A DNA stretch of 64,000 bases from Nocardioides gilvus (GTDB taxonomy: Bacteria; Actinomycetota; Actinomycetes; Propionibacteriales; Nocardioidaceae). A program made the position numbers and the translations under genes. The notes beneath the pieces are model-generated. The model worked only from the letters and a program-made list of their open reading frames with translations. It was not told the DNA's origin and searched no databases. Each line of letters starts with the position of its first letter. Positions within the stretch are counted from its first letter, which is position 1. The DNA is taken from contig NZ_QHKY01000006.1 in assembly GCF_003194605.1 (NCBI RefSeq), forward strand, positions 1 to 64,000, read 5' to 3'. Positions 17,230 through 26,780 of the stretch are shown piece by piece.

Positions 17230-18465
17230 ATGCTGCACCGCGCCCACCGATCTAAGTGGCTCTCCGCAGCCGTGCTCTCTGCCGTGGGGGCCTCCTTGCT
17301 CTCCCCGTCCCCGGCCTCGGCCGCGGACGTGGTGCCCGTGCCCAAGGACGCCCAGATCACGATCGACGGCCACGGATTCGGCCATGGCAAAGGGCTCTCG
17401 CAGCACGGCGCCCGAGGTGCCGCGCGCGAGGGGCTGGGTTACCGCGAGATCGTCAAGTTCTACTACCCCGGCACGTCGTGGGGCACCGTGCGTGGCCACG
17501 TGAGCGTCCACATCACCGCTGACACGACCGACAGCGTCGTCGTACGGCCGCGTTCCCGGCTCAAGGTGCGCGACATCGTGGGCAAGAAGGTGTACTCGCT
17601 GCCCGACAACGGGGCCGGCAAGTGGCGGATGACGGCGAGGTCGCAGAACCGCACGAGCGTGGCCTTCAAGGTGAAGGGCAAGCCGTGGAAGCGCTGGAAG
17701 CTCTTCAAGGGCGACGCCCAGTTCGGCGCCACCAACCGGCCGATCACCCTGATGATGCCCAAGGGGCGTGAGGTCGCCTACCGCGGCATCCTCCGTTCGG
17801 CGTCCTCGGGCGTCGGCAGGGCCCGTGACACCGTGAACGTCGTGACCATGGAGCACTACCTGCGCGGTGTCGTGCCGCTCGAGATGCCCGCGTCCTGGAA
17901 CGCCGAGGCGGTGCGCTCCCAGGCCATCGCGGCACGGACGTACGCCACCTTCGAGCGCTCGAACCCGCTCGCCAGGCACTACCAGATCTGCGACACCACC
18001 CAGTGCCAGGTCTACGGCGGGGCAAGCGCCGAGAACCCGCTCTCCGACGCGGCCATCAAGGCCACGTCCCGCGAGATCCTCACCTACCAGGGCAAGCCCG
18101 CCTTCACCCAGTTCTCCTCCAGCAGCGGCGGCTGGACGGCGCCGGGGAGCATGCCCTACCTGGTCGCCAAGGAGGACCCGTACGACGACTGGCCGGGCAA
18201 CACCGTCCACTCGTGGAAGTACGAGACCACCGCGGCCAAGCTGGAGAAGGTCTGGCCCCAGCTGGGCGACCTCGAGCGGATCACGGTGACCAAGCGCAAC
18301 GGCCACGGCGACTGGGGCGGTCGGGTCCTCAACCTGACCCTGGTGGGCAGCAAGACCAAGGTGCGCATCACAGGTGATGAGATGCGCTTCGCGCTGGGGC
18401 TGCGGTCCAACTGGTTCAGGTTCACCGTCAAGGAGTCGAAGAGCTCCGGGGCGACTCGGCGCTGA
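17230..18465 (+). CDS. Secreted SpoIID/LytB-domain protein
   Basis: Exported protein of 411 residues. A signal peptide ends near PASAAD (about 31). ITIDGHGFGHGKGLSQHGARG (about 43-63) opens the SpoIID-type fold, and the core is MEHYLRGVVPLEMPASW and AVRSQAIAARTYA (about 208-240). SQxAARTY is the hallmark of this family. SpoIID itself is a lytic transglycosylase of denuded glycan; whether this actinobacterial version is catalytic is not established. Cys pair CDTTQC is likely a disulfide. ATG 17230 lies 95 bp after a dyad also found upstream of the amidase at 60783, suggesting joint control of two cell-wall proteins. Stand-alone gene closed by a terminator. Confidence 0.88.
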   Translation: MLHRAHRSKWLSAAVLSAVGASLLSPSPASAADVVPVPKDAQITIDGHGFGHGKGLSQHGARGAAREGLGYREIVKFYYPGTSWGTVRGHVSVHITADTTDSVVVRPRSRLKVRDIVGKKVYSLPDNGAGKWRMTARSQNRTSVAFKVKGKPWKRWKLFKGDAQFGATNRPITLMMPKGREVAYRGILRSASSGVGRARDTVNVVTMEHYLRGVVPLEMPASWNAEAVRSQAIAARTYATFERSNPLARHYQICDTTQCQVYGGASAENPLSDAAIKATSREILTYQGKPAFTQFSSSSGGWTAPGSMPYLVAKEDPYDDWPGNTVHSWKYETTAAKLEKVWPQLGDLERITVTKRNGHGDWGGRVLNLTLVGSKTKVRITGDEMRFALGLRSNWFRFTVKESKSSGATRR

Positions 18466-18476
18466 CCAGCCCCTCG

Positions 18477-18512
18477 CCGCCCGACCGGCCACGTGAGTGA
18501 CCGGTCGGGCGG
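18477..18512. terminator. Bidirectional terminator
   Basis: Perfect 12-bp stem (18477-18488 with 18501-18512) around a 12-nt loop. It is placed between the convergent SpoIID-domain gene (ends 18465) and FAD dehydrogenase gene (ends 18528). Confidence 0.82.
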
Positions 18513-18527
18513 ATGGGCGTGGCTCCT

Positions 18528-20246
18528 TCAGGCGCCGCGGGCGATCGCCTGCCCGGCGGCACGCCCGGAGAAGATGCACCCGCCCAGGAACGTGCCCTCC
18601 AGCGCGTTGTAGCCGTGCACCCCGCCGCCACCGAAGCCCGCGACCTCGCCAGCGGCGTACAGACCCGGGATCGGCGTCCCGTCGGCGGCCACGCACTGGC
18701 TGTCGAGGTTGGTCTCCAGCCCGCCCAGGCTCTTGCGCGACAGGATGTTGAGGCGGACGCCGATCAGCGGGCCGTGGGCCGGGTCGAGGATCGCGTGGGG
18801 CTTCGCGACGCGGATGAGCTTGTCGGTGCGTGACTTGCGCGCATTGGCCATCACCATCAGCTGGACGTCCTTGCCGAACGCGTTGCCGAGCTCGCGGTCG
18901 CGCGCCTCGATCTGACGCTGGACCGTGTCGAGGTCGAGCTCCGGGCCGCGGGAGATCTTGTTCATCCCGGCGACCAGGTCGGGCAGGTTGTCGGCGACGA
19001 TGAAGTCCTCGCCGAACTGCTTGAAGTTCTCCACGGGGCCCGGCGCTCCCTTCGCCAGACGCGACTGGAGCATGAACTTGATGTCCTTGCTGGTGATGTC
19101 GGGGTTCTGCTCGGAGCCCGACAGCGCGAACTCCTTCTCGATGATCGACTGGGTCAGGATGAACCACGAGTAGTCGTGACCGGTGCTGAGGATCTGCTTC
19201 ATGGAGCCGACGGAGTCGGCACCGGGCACCCCGGACATCCCCTGGAGTCGCCGGCCGTGGGCGTCGAACCACATCGACGAGGGCCCGGGCAGGATCCGGA
19301 TGGCGTGGTCGGGCCAGACCGGGTCCCAGTTGTGGATGCCCTCGACGTAGGCCCACATCCGGTCGCGGTTGACGATGGTGGCCCCTGACGACTCGGTGAT
19401 CGCGAGCATGCGACCGTCGACGTGGGCAGGCACTCCGCTGATCATGTGCTCCGGGGCAGACCCCACCCGGTCAGTGGGCCACTGGGCCCGCATCAGGGCA
19501 TGGTTGTGGCCGATTCCACCCGAGGTGACCACGACCGCCGGGGCCCGAAGTTCGAAGTCGCCGACCGCGTCGCGATTCGACTTCACTCCCCGCTCGCTGC
19601 TGTCGGGAGCCAGTGACGTCCCGCGTACGCCGACGACGGCGCCATCCTCGACGACCAGCTCGTCGACCTGGTGCCGGAAGCCGAAGCGTACGAGCCCTTG
19701 GGCCTCCGCGGCCTCGACCGGCTCGCGGAAGATGCGTACGACCTCCGGGCCCGTGCCCCAGGTCAGGTGAAATCGGGGCACGGAGTTGCCGTGACCGTCG
19801 GCCCGTCCGTCACCACGCTCGGCCCATCCCACGAACGGTAGGGACTTCAGGCCGAGGTCGTGCAGGTAGTCCCGCTTGGTCCGGTGGGCAAACTCCAGGT
19901 AGGCCTTCGCCCAGCGCTGGGGCCAGAAGTCCTCGCCGCGTCCGGGACCGTCGGTGCCGTCTCCGAGCCGGTCGAACTGGGCGGAGCCCTGCCAGTCCTG
20001 CCAGGCGAGCTCGGGGGAGTCGGTGATCCCCATGCGCCGCTGCTCGGGGGAGTCGACGAAGAACAATCCACCCAGGGACCACCACGCCTGGGCGCCGAGG
20101 TTGTTGCGGTTCTCCTGGTCGAGGACCAGGACCTTCTTCCCCGCCTGGGTCAGCTCATGGGTGGCGACGAGCCCGGCGAGCCCGGCCCCCACCACGATCG
20201 CGTCGGGGACGAAACCGTCGTTCGCCTTCACGGGTGACTCGGTCAT
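18528..20246 (-). CDS. FAD-binding dehydrogenase (fumarate reductase/ketosteroid dehydrogenase superfamily)
   Basis: Flavoprotein of 572 residues. The N-terminal FAD site is VVGAGLAGL (about 19-27) followed by LVLDQEN. A second FAD-contacting segment at the C-terminus reads GLYAAGEVAGFGGGGVHGYN, typical of the FRD/KstD superfamily. It has no signal peptide, so it is cytoplasmic. It resembles the uncharacterised Rv0785-type branch; a steroid or other enone substrate is possible but not shown. Its ATG overlaps the stop of the TetR gene (TGATG), so both come from the TetR promoter and the regulator probably controls it. Confidence 0.85.
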   Translation of the reverse strand: MTESPVKANDGFVPDAIVVGAGLAGLVATHELTQAGKKVLVLDQENRNNLGAQAWWSLGGLFFVDSPEQRRMGITDSPELAWQDWQGSAQFDRLGDGTDGPGRGEDFWPQRWAKAYLEFAHRTKRDYLHDLGLKSLPFVGWAERGDGRADGHGNSVPRFHLTWGTGPEVVRIFREPVEAAEAQGLVRFGFRHQVDELVVEDGAVVGVRGTSLAPDSSERGVKSNRDAVGDFELRAPAVVVTSGGIGHNHALMRAQWPTDRVGSAPEHMISGVPAHVDGRMLAITESSGATIVNRDRMWAYVEGIHNWDPVWPDHAIRILPGPSSMWFDAHGRRLQGMSGVPGADSVGSMKQILSTGHDYSWFILTQSIIEKEFALSGSEQNPDITSKDIKFMLQSRLAKGAPGPVENFKQFGEDFIVADNLPDLVAGMNKISRGPELDLDTVQRQIEARDRELGNAFGKDVQLMVMANARKSRTDKLIRVAKPHAILDPAHGPLIGVRLNILSRKSLGGLETNLDSQCVAADGTPIPGLYAAGEVAGFGGGGVHGYNALEGTFLGGCIFSGRAAGQAIARGA

Positions 20247-20875
20247 CAGGGCTCCTCAGGAGGTGTGTAGCGGTGGACGATCATGTCGGCGAGCAGCCAC
20301 AGCGCCCTCTCGACGGTGCGACCGGGGGTGGCTTCGGAGGTCGGGTCGAGGGAGGAGAAGGCGAGACCGTCGAGGAAGTTCACGACGATGCTCAGCAGCG
20401 GAGCCCGCTCGGCCTCGGGCAGGCGATCCCCCCAGAGCTCTGCCGCAGTGGCGAGCATCTGGTGCTGCAACGTGAGTCGGGCCGGCACCATCGCCTCGCG
20501 CAGTTGTGCGTCGGAGCGCGCAGCGACGAGCAACTCGCGCCAGGTCTGGTGGGTGGGGGAGAACACGATGCTGCGCAGGTGGCCGAGCATCTGGGTGACC
20601 TCGTCGGCACCCGTGACGGGCTCGTCGACGAGGTCACGGAAGCGGGCCACCTCCGCCTCGGCCACGTGCTCGGCCGTCGCGACCAGCAACGCCTGACGGG
20701 TGGGGAAGTGTCGGAAGAGTGCGCCCTGGCTGACCCCGGCCTCGGCGCAGACGGCCGCCGTGGAGGTGGCGGCGTATCCGCGCTCCACCAGGCAGGTGAC
20801 CGTCGCTGCCAGCAGTCGGGAGATGGTGGCGTCGCGCCGCTCGGCCTGCGTACGGCGGGGCAGGGGCGCGGTCAC
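20246..20875 (-). CDS. TetR-family transcriptional regulator
   Basis: A 209-residue repressor. The N-terminal helix-turn-helix spans about 15-60 (ATISRLLAATVTCLVERGYA, STAAVCAEAGVSQGALFRHF), followed by an all-helical ligand domain. It starts with GTG at 20875, just downstream of a 26-bp imperfect palindrome (20889-20914), a likely autoregulatory operator. It is directly upstream of and overlapping the FAD dehydrogenase, its probable target. The ligand is unknown. Confidence 0.9.
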   Translation of the reverse strand: MTAPLPRRTQAERRDATISRLLAATVTCLVERGYAATSTAAVCAEAGVSQGALFRHFPTRQALLVATAEHVAEAEVARFRDLVDEPVTGADEVTQMLGHLRSIVFSPTHQTWRELLVAARSDAQLREAMVPARLTLQHQMLATAAELWGDRLPEAERAPLLSIVVNFLDGLAFSSLDPTSEATPGRTVERALWLLADMIVHRYTPPEEP

Positions 20876-20888
20876 GCAGGCGAACGTA

Positions 20889-20914
20889 ACATAGAAAGCG
20901 AGTGCTTGCTATGT
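20889..20914. promoter_or_regulatory. Putative TetR operator upstream of the TetR gene
   Basis: A 26-bp imperfect palindrome, 10 of 13 base pairs symmetric, with outer arms ACATAG and CTATGT and inner AGC/GCT. It begins 14 bp upstream of the TetR start codon. The core AGCGAGTGCTTGCT is of the AGC-rich type often bound by actinobacterial TetR proteins. Confidence 0.65.
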
Positions 20915-20935
20915 GCGTACGTCGGGCAAATGCGA

Positions 20936-20967
20936 GAAGGGCCGGCCCCGTGGGGGAGCGGCCCTTC
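20936..20967 (-). terminator. Terminator after accA3-type gene
   Basis: 9-bp stem GAAGGGCCG/CGGCCCTTC (20936-20944 with 20959-20967), with further G/C pairing inside. It lies 15 bp past the carboxylase stop and separates it from the TetR promoter. Confidence 0.65.
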
Positions 20968-20981
20968 GCGGGTGACGTACG

Positions 20982-22766
20982 TCAGTCCTTGAGCTCGCAG
21001 ATGACCTCGCCGTTGCCGACGGTGGCACCGACCTCGGCGCTCAGACCGGTCACGGTGCCGGCCTTGTGCGCCTTGAGGGGCTGCTCCATCTTCATCGCCT
21101 CCATGACGACGATGACGTCGCCCTCGGCGACCTCCTGGCCCTCGGTGACGGCGACCTTGACGATGGTGCCCTGCATCGGGGATGCAACAGAGTCGCCCGA
21201 GGCAGCCGAACCGGCCTTCTTGGCAGCCCGCTTCGGCTTCTTGGCTCCAGAGGCGGCGCCGCTGCCGAGACCACCGAGACCGGCGGGCAGGACGACCTCG
21301 AGGCGACGACCATCGACCTCGACGGTCACCTTCTGGCGCTCGCCGGCTTCTTCGGCCTCACCCGTCTCGCCGCCGTAGGGCGCGATGTCGTTGACGAAGT
21401 CGGTCTCGATCCACGTGGTGTAGACGCCGAACGAGCCCTCGCCGGACTTGTTCGAGGAGCCGACGTAGGCCGGCTCGTCGAGCACCTTCTCGAAGAAGGG
21501 GATGATCGTCGGCATGCCGTCGACCCGGAACTCGGCGAGCGCGCGCTTGGAACGGGCAATCGCCTGGGTGCGGTCCTTGCCGCTGACGATCAGCTTGGCG
21601 ACCAGTGAGTCGAACGCGCCCGGGATGGTCTCGCCCTTCTCGTAGCCGGAGTCCAGACGGATGCCGGGGCCGCTCGGCGGGGCCCACTCGGTCAGGGTGC
21701 CGGGGGCCGGCATGAAGTTGCGGCCAGCGTCCTCGGCGTTGATCCGGAACTCGATCGAGTGACCCTTGATCTCGGGGTCGTCGTAGCCGAGCTCCTCGCC
21801 CGCGGCGATGCGGAACATCTCCTGGACCAGGTCGATGCCGGTGACCTCCTCGGAGACGCAGTGCTCCACCTGGAGGCGAGTGTTGACCTCGAGGAAGGAG
21901 ATGGTCCCGTCGGCAGCGACCAGGAACTCGCAGGTGCCGGCGCCGACGTAGCCGGCCTCCTTGAGGATCGCCTTGGAGGACTCGTAGAGGCGGGTCACCT
22001 GGTCGTCGGTCAGGAAGGGCGCGGGGGCCTCCTCGACGACCTTCTGGTGGCGACGCTGCAGCGAGCAGTCGCGGGTCGAGATGACCACGACGTTGCCGTG
22101 CTGGTCGGCCAGGCACTGGGTCTCGACGTGGCGCGGACGGTCGAGGAACTTCTCGACCAGGCACTCGCCACGGCCGAAGGCGCCGACGGCCTCGCGCACG
22201 GCGGACTCGAACAGCTCGGGGATCTCCTCGAGGGTGCGGGCGACCTTGAGGCCACGGCCGCCACCGCCGAAGACTGCCTTGATGGCGATCGGCAGACCGA
22301 ACTCCTTGGCCAGGGCGACGACCTCGTCGGCGTCCTGGACCGGGTCCTTGGTGCCGGGAGCCAGGGGCGCGTTCGCCTTCTGGGCGATGTGCTTGGCCTT
22401 GGCCTTGTCGCCGAGCGCCTCGATGGCGTCGGGGGAGGGACCGATCCAGATCAGTCCGGCGTCGATGACGGCCTGGGCGAACTGCGCGTTCTCGGCGAGG
22501 AAGCCGTAGCCGGGGTGGACCGAGTCGGCTCCGGACTTCTTGGCGACCGCGATGATCTTCTCGATGTCGAGGTAGGACTCGGCGGGGGTCGAACCACCCA
22601 GCGAGTGGGCCTCGTCGGCGAACCGCACGAAGAGCGCGTCACGATCGGGCTCGGCGTAGACGGCGACGGAGGCGATGCCAGCGTCCTTGGCCGCGCGGAT
22701 GACGCGTACTGCGATCTCACCGCGGTTGGCGATGAGGACCTTCTGCAGGGGCTTGATCTCGGGCAC
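20982..22766 (-). CDS. accA3: Acyl-CoA carboxylase alpha subunit (biotin carboxylase + biotin carrier)
   Basis: ATP-dependent carboxylation of biotin on its own carrier domain; the carboxyl is then passed to acyl-CoA by a beta subunit such as the one at 33794. It has 594 residues. The biotin carboxylase domain covers about 5-450, with [18 protein letters not shown] at the N-terminus, ATP-grasp glycine loop [11 protein letters not shown], and [13 protein letters not shown] catalytic region. The C-terminal carrier has [11 protein letters not shown] near residue 565. GTG at 22766 with GAGGAG in front is the start; earlier ATG extensions lack this site. It follows the fusion synthetase stop by only 13 bp, so read-through from the iron-controlled promoter is possible. 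Confidence 0.95.
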   Translation of the reverse strand: MPEIKPLQKVLIANRGEIAVRVIRAAKDAGIASVAVYAEPDRDALFVRFADEAHSLGGSTPAESYLDIEKIIAVAKKSGADSVHPGYGFLAENAQFAQAVIDAGLIWIGPSPDAIEALGDKAKAKHIAQKANAPLAPGTKDPVQDADEVVALAKEFGLPIAIKAVFGGGGRGLKVARTLEEIPELFESAVREAVGAFGRGECLVEKFLDRPRHVETQCLADQHGNVVVISTRDCSLQRRHQKVVEEAPAPFLTDDQVTRLYESSKAILKEAGYVGAGTCEFLVAADGTISFLEVNTRLQVEHCVSEEVTGIDLVQEMFRIAAGEELGYDDPEIKGHSIEFRINAEDAGRNFMPAPGTLTEWAPPSGPGIRLDSGYEKGETIPGAFDSLVAKLIVSGKDRTQAIARSKRALAEFRVDGMPTIIPFFEKVLDEPAYVGSSNKSGEGSFGVYTTWIETDFVNDIAPYGGETGEAEEAGERQKVTVEVDGRRLEVVLPAGLGGLGSGAASGAKKPKRAAKKAGSAASGDSVASPMQGTIVKVAVTEGQEVAEGDVIVVMEAMKMEQPLKAHKAGTVTGLSAEVGATVGNGEVICELKD

Positions 22767-22779
22767 GAACTCTCCTCGA

Positions 22780-25602
22780 CTACCTTTCTGGGGGCATGCG
22801 TCGCGCACGCCAGTTGTCGATTGTATGGCGCTTGGCGGGGGCGTGATGACGAGGGTTCGGGGACTGGGCGCCCGCCGCCCCTGACAGCTCGGACACGGGT
22901 CCGGTCAGGTGCCTCCGTGGCGGCTCGTTCTCCCGGCGAGGGGTCAGGCGAGCGACGAGCCACCGCTGGACGGGGCGCATCACGAGGCCGTACGCGATCC
23001 CGACACCGAAGGAGGCGAGGAGCGCCAGCCACGGGTGGCCGGCGTCCTCGAGCGGCGGGTAGACCTGCCAGTGGGTGAGGTAGACGAACAGCGAGTACGT
23101 CGCCAGCGTCCCGCTGATGCGTACGAGGACCGGGGCGGCCCGTCGTGGGACCGGGATCCGCGGTGCCCACACCACCAGGGCGACGCCCACCACGATCACC
23201 CCCTCGCGGGCCGGGTCGCCGAAGAAGCCGACGGTCAGGACCGCGGTCAGTGCGGTCACCAACAGGCGCTGCCCGAGCGTCGTCGCGCGCGCGGCCACCC
23301 ACCCCAGGACGAAGAAGAAGGCCACGACGCCGGTCGTGTACTTCTCCACGTTGCCGGCCTCGACGCCGACGACCGCGAAGCGTACGAGTGCGGCGACGGT
23401 CAGCACTGCCAGCGCGAAGCCGAAGGGAGACCGGCGTTCCCACCGGTGCGCCGCCGGCAGGGCGAGCAGGGCGGTCACGGTGAGCATGATCCAGGCCAGC
23501 GCCTCCAGGAACCACAGCTGCCAGCGCACGTCCCACGTCTCGGCGCCGAGCAGACCGTTGAGCAGCAGGGCCGTGGTGGCGTCGTAGCCCCCGGGCCAGA
23601 GGGCGACAACGCCCACCCAGACGACGGCCGGGACGAGGAGCTGAGCCACGGTCGTCAAGGCATGGCGGACCCGGGTGAGGCGAGCGGGCGTCGCGAGTTG
23701 GAAGCGCGCGAAGTTGTAGCCCGCCAGGGCCAGCAGCAGGTGCGCCCCTCCTTCCCAGCTGACTCGGTCGACGTGGCTGGCGACGATGGCGACGATGGCC
23801 AGGGCACGCAGCACGATCGTGGTGTCCAGGTGTGCGAGCCGCTGGGTGGGCCGCAGCTCCCCGCCCGTCGAGGGGCCTGAGGGTCGCACCTCGTCGTGAG
23901 GAGCGTCGGGGGTTGTGGCGGCGGCCGCGAGGTCGGCGAAGGTGAGGGTGTGCCAGTGCGCGGGCAACTGGCCCAGTCGGTCCTCGAGTTGCACCGTCAG
24001 CTCGACGTAGGACAGCGAGTCGCCGCCCAGCGCCACGAAGGAGTCGGAGCTGCGCGCATCGTCGCGACCCAGGACCCAGCCCGCGGTCGCGACGACCCAC
24101 TCCTGCAGCGTCATCTCGGAACGGGCTCCGTCGCCGGGGGCGGCCGGCGCGGCGGGCGAATGACCCAGCGGGGACGACGCCTGCGACTCGTCGAGGGCGG
24201 CGAGCCGGTCGAGTGCCTGGCGATCGACCTTGCCGTTGAGGGTGCGGGGAAGTGCCGCCAGGACGTGCACCCGGACCTTGCGCGCGGGCAGCTGACAGGT
24301 CTGCGACACGGTGGCGGTCACGCTCCGGGCCACTTCGCGTGACGCAGCGGCCACGTCGCTGTGGGCCGCGGATCCAACGGTGAGGAACGCGTGCAGGTGG
24401 TCCTCGGTCCAGGTGAGCTCGGCGGGTGTGCCGCGGGCGGCCAGCTCTGCCTCGATCACCCCCAGGTCCAGGCGCAGGCCGAAGATCTTGGCGAAGCCAC
24501 TGCGGCGGCCGACGACCTCGAACAGGCCGTCGCGCTCCCGGCCCAGGTCACCGGTGCGGAGGTCGGTGACCTCCGCCCCCCGGCCCAGGTCCTCGGGCCG
24601 CTCGGCGTACCCCATCATGACGTTGGGTCCGGTGTAGACGAGCTCACCCACCCCCGGTTGGTCGCTCTCCGGGACGGGCTCCACGCGCAGGTGCCCACCC
24701 GGGACCGCCTGCCCGATCGCGTGCGGGTGGCTGCCGGCCAGGTGCGGGGGCAGGTAGGCCATCCGTGCGGTGGCCTCGGTCTGCCCGTACATCACCACCA
24801 GGTCCCAGCCCTGCTCGGCGCCTCGTCCGGCCCATTCCCGGACCCGCTCGGGTGCCATCCGCCCGCCTGCCTGGGTGATCTGGCGCAGGGAATCGGGACG
24901 GCGCTCGTCGAAGCAGGCGGCGGCCAGCAGGTCGAAGGTGTAGGGGACGCCGGCGAACGAGGTCGCGCTGTGGGTGCGGGCCGCCTGCCAGAACTCGTCG
25001 TCGACGACGCTCGCCTCGGTGAGCACGAGCGAGCCCCCCGCGAGCAGGTGGCTGTGGACGACCGAGAGGCCGTAGCAGTAGTGCAGAGGGAGGCTGGTGA
25101 GGGCACGGCTGCCCGCCCCCAGCGCGAGGTAGTCGGCGATGGACTCGGCGTTGGCCGTCACGTTGCGGGCGCTGAGGCGCACGAGCTTGGGCGATCCGGT
25201 GGATCCGGACGTGCTGGACAGCAGCGCCAGGTCGGGATGGAGTGTGTGCGCCGAGGTGGCCCGGTGCACGACGTCGCCGTCGGCGGTGCACTCGATGTCC
25301 GGTCGGTACGCGGCCGCGATCGGATGGGGGGACCGATCTCTCCCGGTGTCGCCGTCACGTGGCGGGACGAGCAACGAGACGTGACCGTGCTCGAGGGCAG
25401 CCAGGTGGGCCACCAGGGCGTCCAGTCGATTGCCTCCCTCGACCAGCACCAGTCGGCGTTCGGGACCCCAGGAGTCGGCGCGAGCCGTCGTCAGGGCGGC
25501 GAGCTCGGCATGGGTGAGTCGCTGCCCGTCCGGGCCGAGGAGCGCGACCGCGTCGCCGTGCTGGCCCAGACGCAGCACTCGTCCCGGGGGGTGCACGTCC
25601 AT
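22780..25602 (-). CDS. Adenylation-carrier-acyltransferase fusion (A-T-AT3), iron-box controlled
   Basis: A 940-residue three-part protein. The adenylation domain (1-470) has [10 protein letters not shown] (130-139), MYGQTE (271-276), RTGDL (349-353) and the C-terminal catalytic Lys458 in LNGKVDR. A carrier-protein domain (about 495-565) has GGDSL with phosphopantetheine Ser529. A membrane acyltransferase-3 domain (about 595-890) has about ten helices and carries the family's R-x10-H motif (Arg599, His610). An acyl or amino acid could thus be activated, loaded and transferred across or at the membrane by one polypeptide. The pocket region [15 protein letters not shown] looks like acyl ligases rather than amino-acid NRPS domains. 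No Shine-Dalgarno is seen, and a TACCCT -10-like hexamer sits 7 nt before the ATG, suggesting a leaderless mRNA. A DtxR-type box overlaps this promoter. Substrate and product are unknown. Confidence 0.85.
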   Translation of the reverse strand: MDVHPPGRVLRLGQHGDAVALLGPDGQRLTHAELAALTTARADSWGPERRLVLVEGGNRLDALVAHLAALEHGHVSLLVPPRDGDTGRDRSPHPIAAAYRPDIECTADGDVVHRATSAHTLHPDLALLSSTSGSTGSPKLVRLSARNVTANAESIADYLALGAGSRALTSLPLHYCYGLSVVHSHLLAGGSLVLTEASVVDDEFWQAARTHSATSFAGVPYTFDLLAAACFDERRPDSLRQITQAGGRMAPERVREWAGRGAEQGWDLVVMYGQTEATARMAYLPPHLAGSHPHAIGQAVPGGHLRVEPVPESDQPGVGELVYTGPNVMMGYAERPEDLGRGAEVTDLRTGDLGRERDGLFEVVGRRSGFAKIFGLRLDLGVIEAELAARGTPAELTWTEDHLHAFLTVGSAAHSDVAAASREVARSVTATVSQTCQLPARKVRVHVLAALPRTLNGKVDRQALDRLAALDESQASSPLGHSPAAPAAPGDGARSEMTLQEWVVATAGWVLGRDDARSSDSFVALGGDSLSYVELTVQLEDRLGQLPAHWHTLTFADLAAAATTPDAPHDEVRPSGPSTGGELRPTQRLAHLDTTIVLRALAIVAIVASHVDRVSWEGGAHLLLALAGYNFARFQLATPARLTRVRHALTTVAQLLVPAVVWVGVVALWPGGYDATTALLLNGLLGAETWDVRWQLWFLEALAWIMLTVTALLALPAAHRWERRSPFGFALAVLTVAALVRFAVVGVEAGNVEKYTTGVVAFFFVLGWVAARATTLGQRLLVTALTAVLTVGFFGDPAREGVIVVGVALVVWAPRIPVPRRAAPVLVRISGTLATYSLFVYLTHWQVYPPLEDAGHPWLALLASFGVGIAYGLVMRPVQRWLVARLTPRRENEPPRRHLTGPVSELSGAAGAQSPNPRHHAPAKRHTIDNWRARRMPPER

Positions 25603-25616
25603 GGGAACAGGGTAAT

Positions 25617-25635
25617 TGAGGCCAGCCTTACCTCA
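25617..25635 (-). promoter_or_regulatory. Candidate DtxR/IdeR iron box upstream of the A-T-AT3 gene
   Basis: The 19-mer TGAGGCCAGCCTTACCTCA matches TTAGGTTAGSCTWACCTAA at about 15 positions. It lies 15-33 bp before the ATG, where it would cover the promoter of a leaderless transcript. This is the third iron-box region in the window. Confidence 0.72.
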
Positions 25636-25660
25636 CTAACGTGTCCGTTGCTCACACCGG

Positions 25661-25744
25661 GAGCGTCAGGACTGGAGCGTCAGCACTGGAGCGTCAGGAC
25701 TGGAGTGTCAGGACTGGAGTGTCAGGACTGGAGTGTCAGAACTG
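25661..25744. repeat. Six tandem copies of a 14-bp unit
   Basis: Consensus GAGYGTCAGGACTG repeated six times head to tail without spacers. Units 1-3 (25661-25702) read GAGCGTC, and units 4-6 (25703-25744) read GAGTGTC; units 2 and 6 each have one extra substitution. The array covers the last codons and stop of the fbpC-type gene and most of the gap to the A-T-AT3 iron box. There are no spacers, so it is not a CRISPR. Slipped-strand changes would alter the intergenic distance and the FbpC C-terminus. Confidence 0.93.
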
Positions 25745-26780
25745 GGCCGCGCAGACGCACCCCGACCTGGTCGCCGGCCCGCGGGACGTCGGTCCCGTTG
25801 ACCCTGACCACCAGTTCACCCGAAGTGACCGGGTCGGCTCCGCGTGACGCGTAGGACAGGCGTACGGAGGCGTCGTGGCCGTAGTAGCTGACCTCCAGCA
25901 CGCTGGCCCGGACGGAGTCGGGGCCGGTGGCCGCGTCGAGGGGGAGGAGTTCGATCTGCTCAGGCCGGATCACCACCTGGACCGGGCCGGTTGCGGGCCC
26001 ATCGGTCGGGAGTGTGCCCAGGGAGCACTCGACGACGCCCTGGCCGGCAGTGCCCAGCAGGATGTTGGCGCCACCCACGAACTGCGCCACCTCGGCATCG
26101 ACGGGGTGCGTGTAGGTCTCGTGCGGAGTGGCCGCCTGGACCAGCCGTCCGGCCCGCATGGTGGCGACCTGGTCGGCCAGGCTCATCGCTTCGTTCTGGT
26201 CATGGGTGATCAGCAGTGCGGTTGCTCCGGCGGCGCGCAGGGCTCTGACCACGGCGCGACCCGTGCTCTCGCGCAGTGCGGTGTCGAGGGCCGAGAAGGG
26301 CTCGTCGAGCAGGATGAGATGGGGTTGGGGCGCCATCGCCCGGGCCAGCGAGACGCGCTGCTGCTGGCCCCCCGAGAGTTCGTGCGGCTGGCGTGAGGCC
26401 ATTGCGTGGGGGAGTTCGACCAGGTCGAGGAGCTCGGCGATCCGGGCCGGGGTCCGCTCCTCGCGGGAGAGGCCGAAGCCGACGTTCGCGGCCACGTCCA
26501 GGTGCGGGAAGAGAGCCCCCTCCTGGGGCAGGTAACCCACCTTGCGGTGCTGGGGAGTGACCCACTGCCCCTGGCCTGCGACGACACGTTCCTCGAAGGC
26601 GATCTCGCCGGCGTCCGGACGCAGGAACCCCGCGATCAGGCGCAGCAGGGTCGTCTTGCCGCATCCCGAGGGGCCCAGCACGGCGGTCAGCGATCCGCCG
26701 GGGACGGTCAGGGTGACGTCCTTGACTGCCTCCACCGTGCCGAAGGACTTCGACAGTCCGCGCAGGTGCAACGTGCTCAT
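25722..26780 (-). CDS. fbpC: Ferric iron ABC transporter ATP-binding protein
   Basis: ATPase of a ferric-iron importer, 352 residues. Walker A is GPSGCGKTT (about 36-44), the signature is [15 protein letters not shown] (about 134-148), Walker B is [12 protein letters not shown] (about 154-165), the switch is [11 protein letters not shown], and a TOBE-like C-terminal domain runs from about 240. The gene's last codons (VLTLQS and stop) lie inside the 14-bp tandem array, so the C-terminal residues are probably repeat-derived. Its ATG overlaps the permease stop by 4 nt; the operon order is fbpA-fbpB-fbpC. Confidence 0.9.
   Translation of the reverse strand: MSTLHLRGLSKSFGTVEAVKDVTLTVPGGSLTAVLGPSGCGKTTLLRLIAGFLRPDAGEIAFEERVVAGQGQWVTPQHRKVGYLPQEGALFPHLDVAANVGFGLSREERTPARIAELLDLVELPHAMASRQPHELSGGQQQRVSLARAMAPQPHLILLDEPFSALDTALRESTGRAVVRALRAAGATALLITHDQNEAMSLADQVATMRAGRLVQAATPHETYTHPVDAEVAQFVGGANILLGTAGQGVVECSLGTLPTDGPATGPVQVVIRPEQIELLPLDAATGPDSVRASVLEVSYYGHDASVRLSYASRGADPVTSGELVVRVNGTDVPRAGDQVGVRLRGPVLTLQS

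Noticed and set aside
17194..19356. 720-codon minus-strand open frame
   Set aside because: It runs across the SpoIID gene and the FAD dehydrogenase in other frames; its Arg/Pro/Gly-rich translation shows no family motif. Long shadows are normal at this GC content.
25661..25744. CRISPR array
   Set aside because: Units are 14 bp and contiguous, with no spacers, no palindromic repeat and no cas genes nearby.
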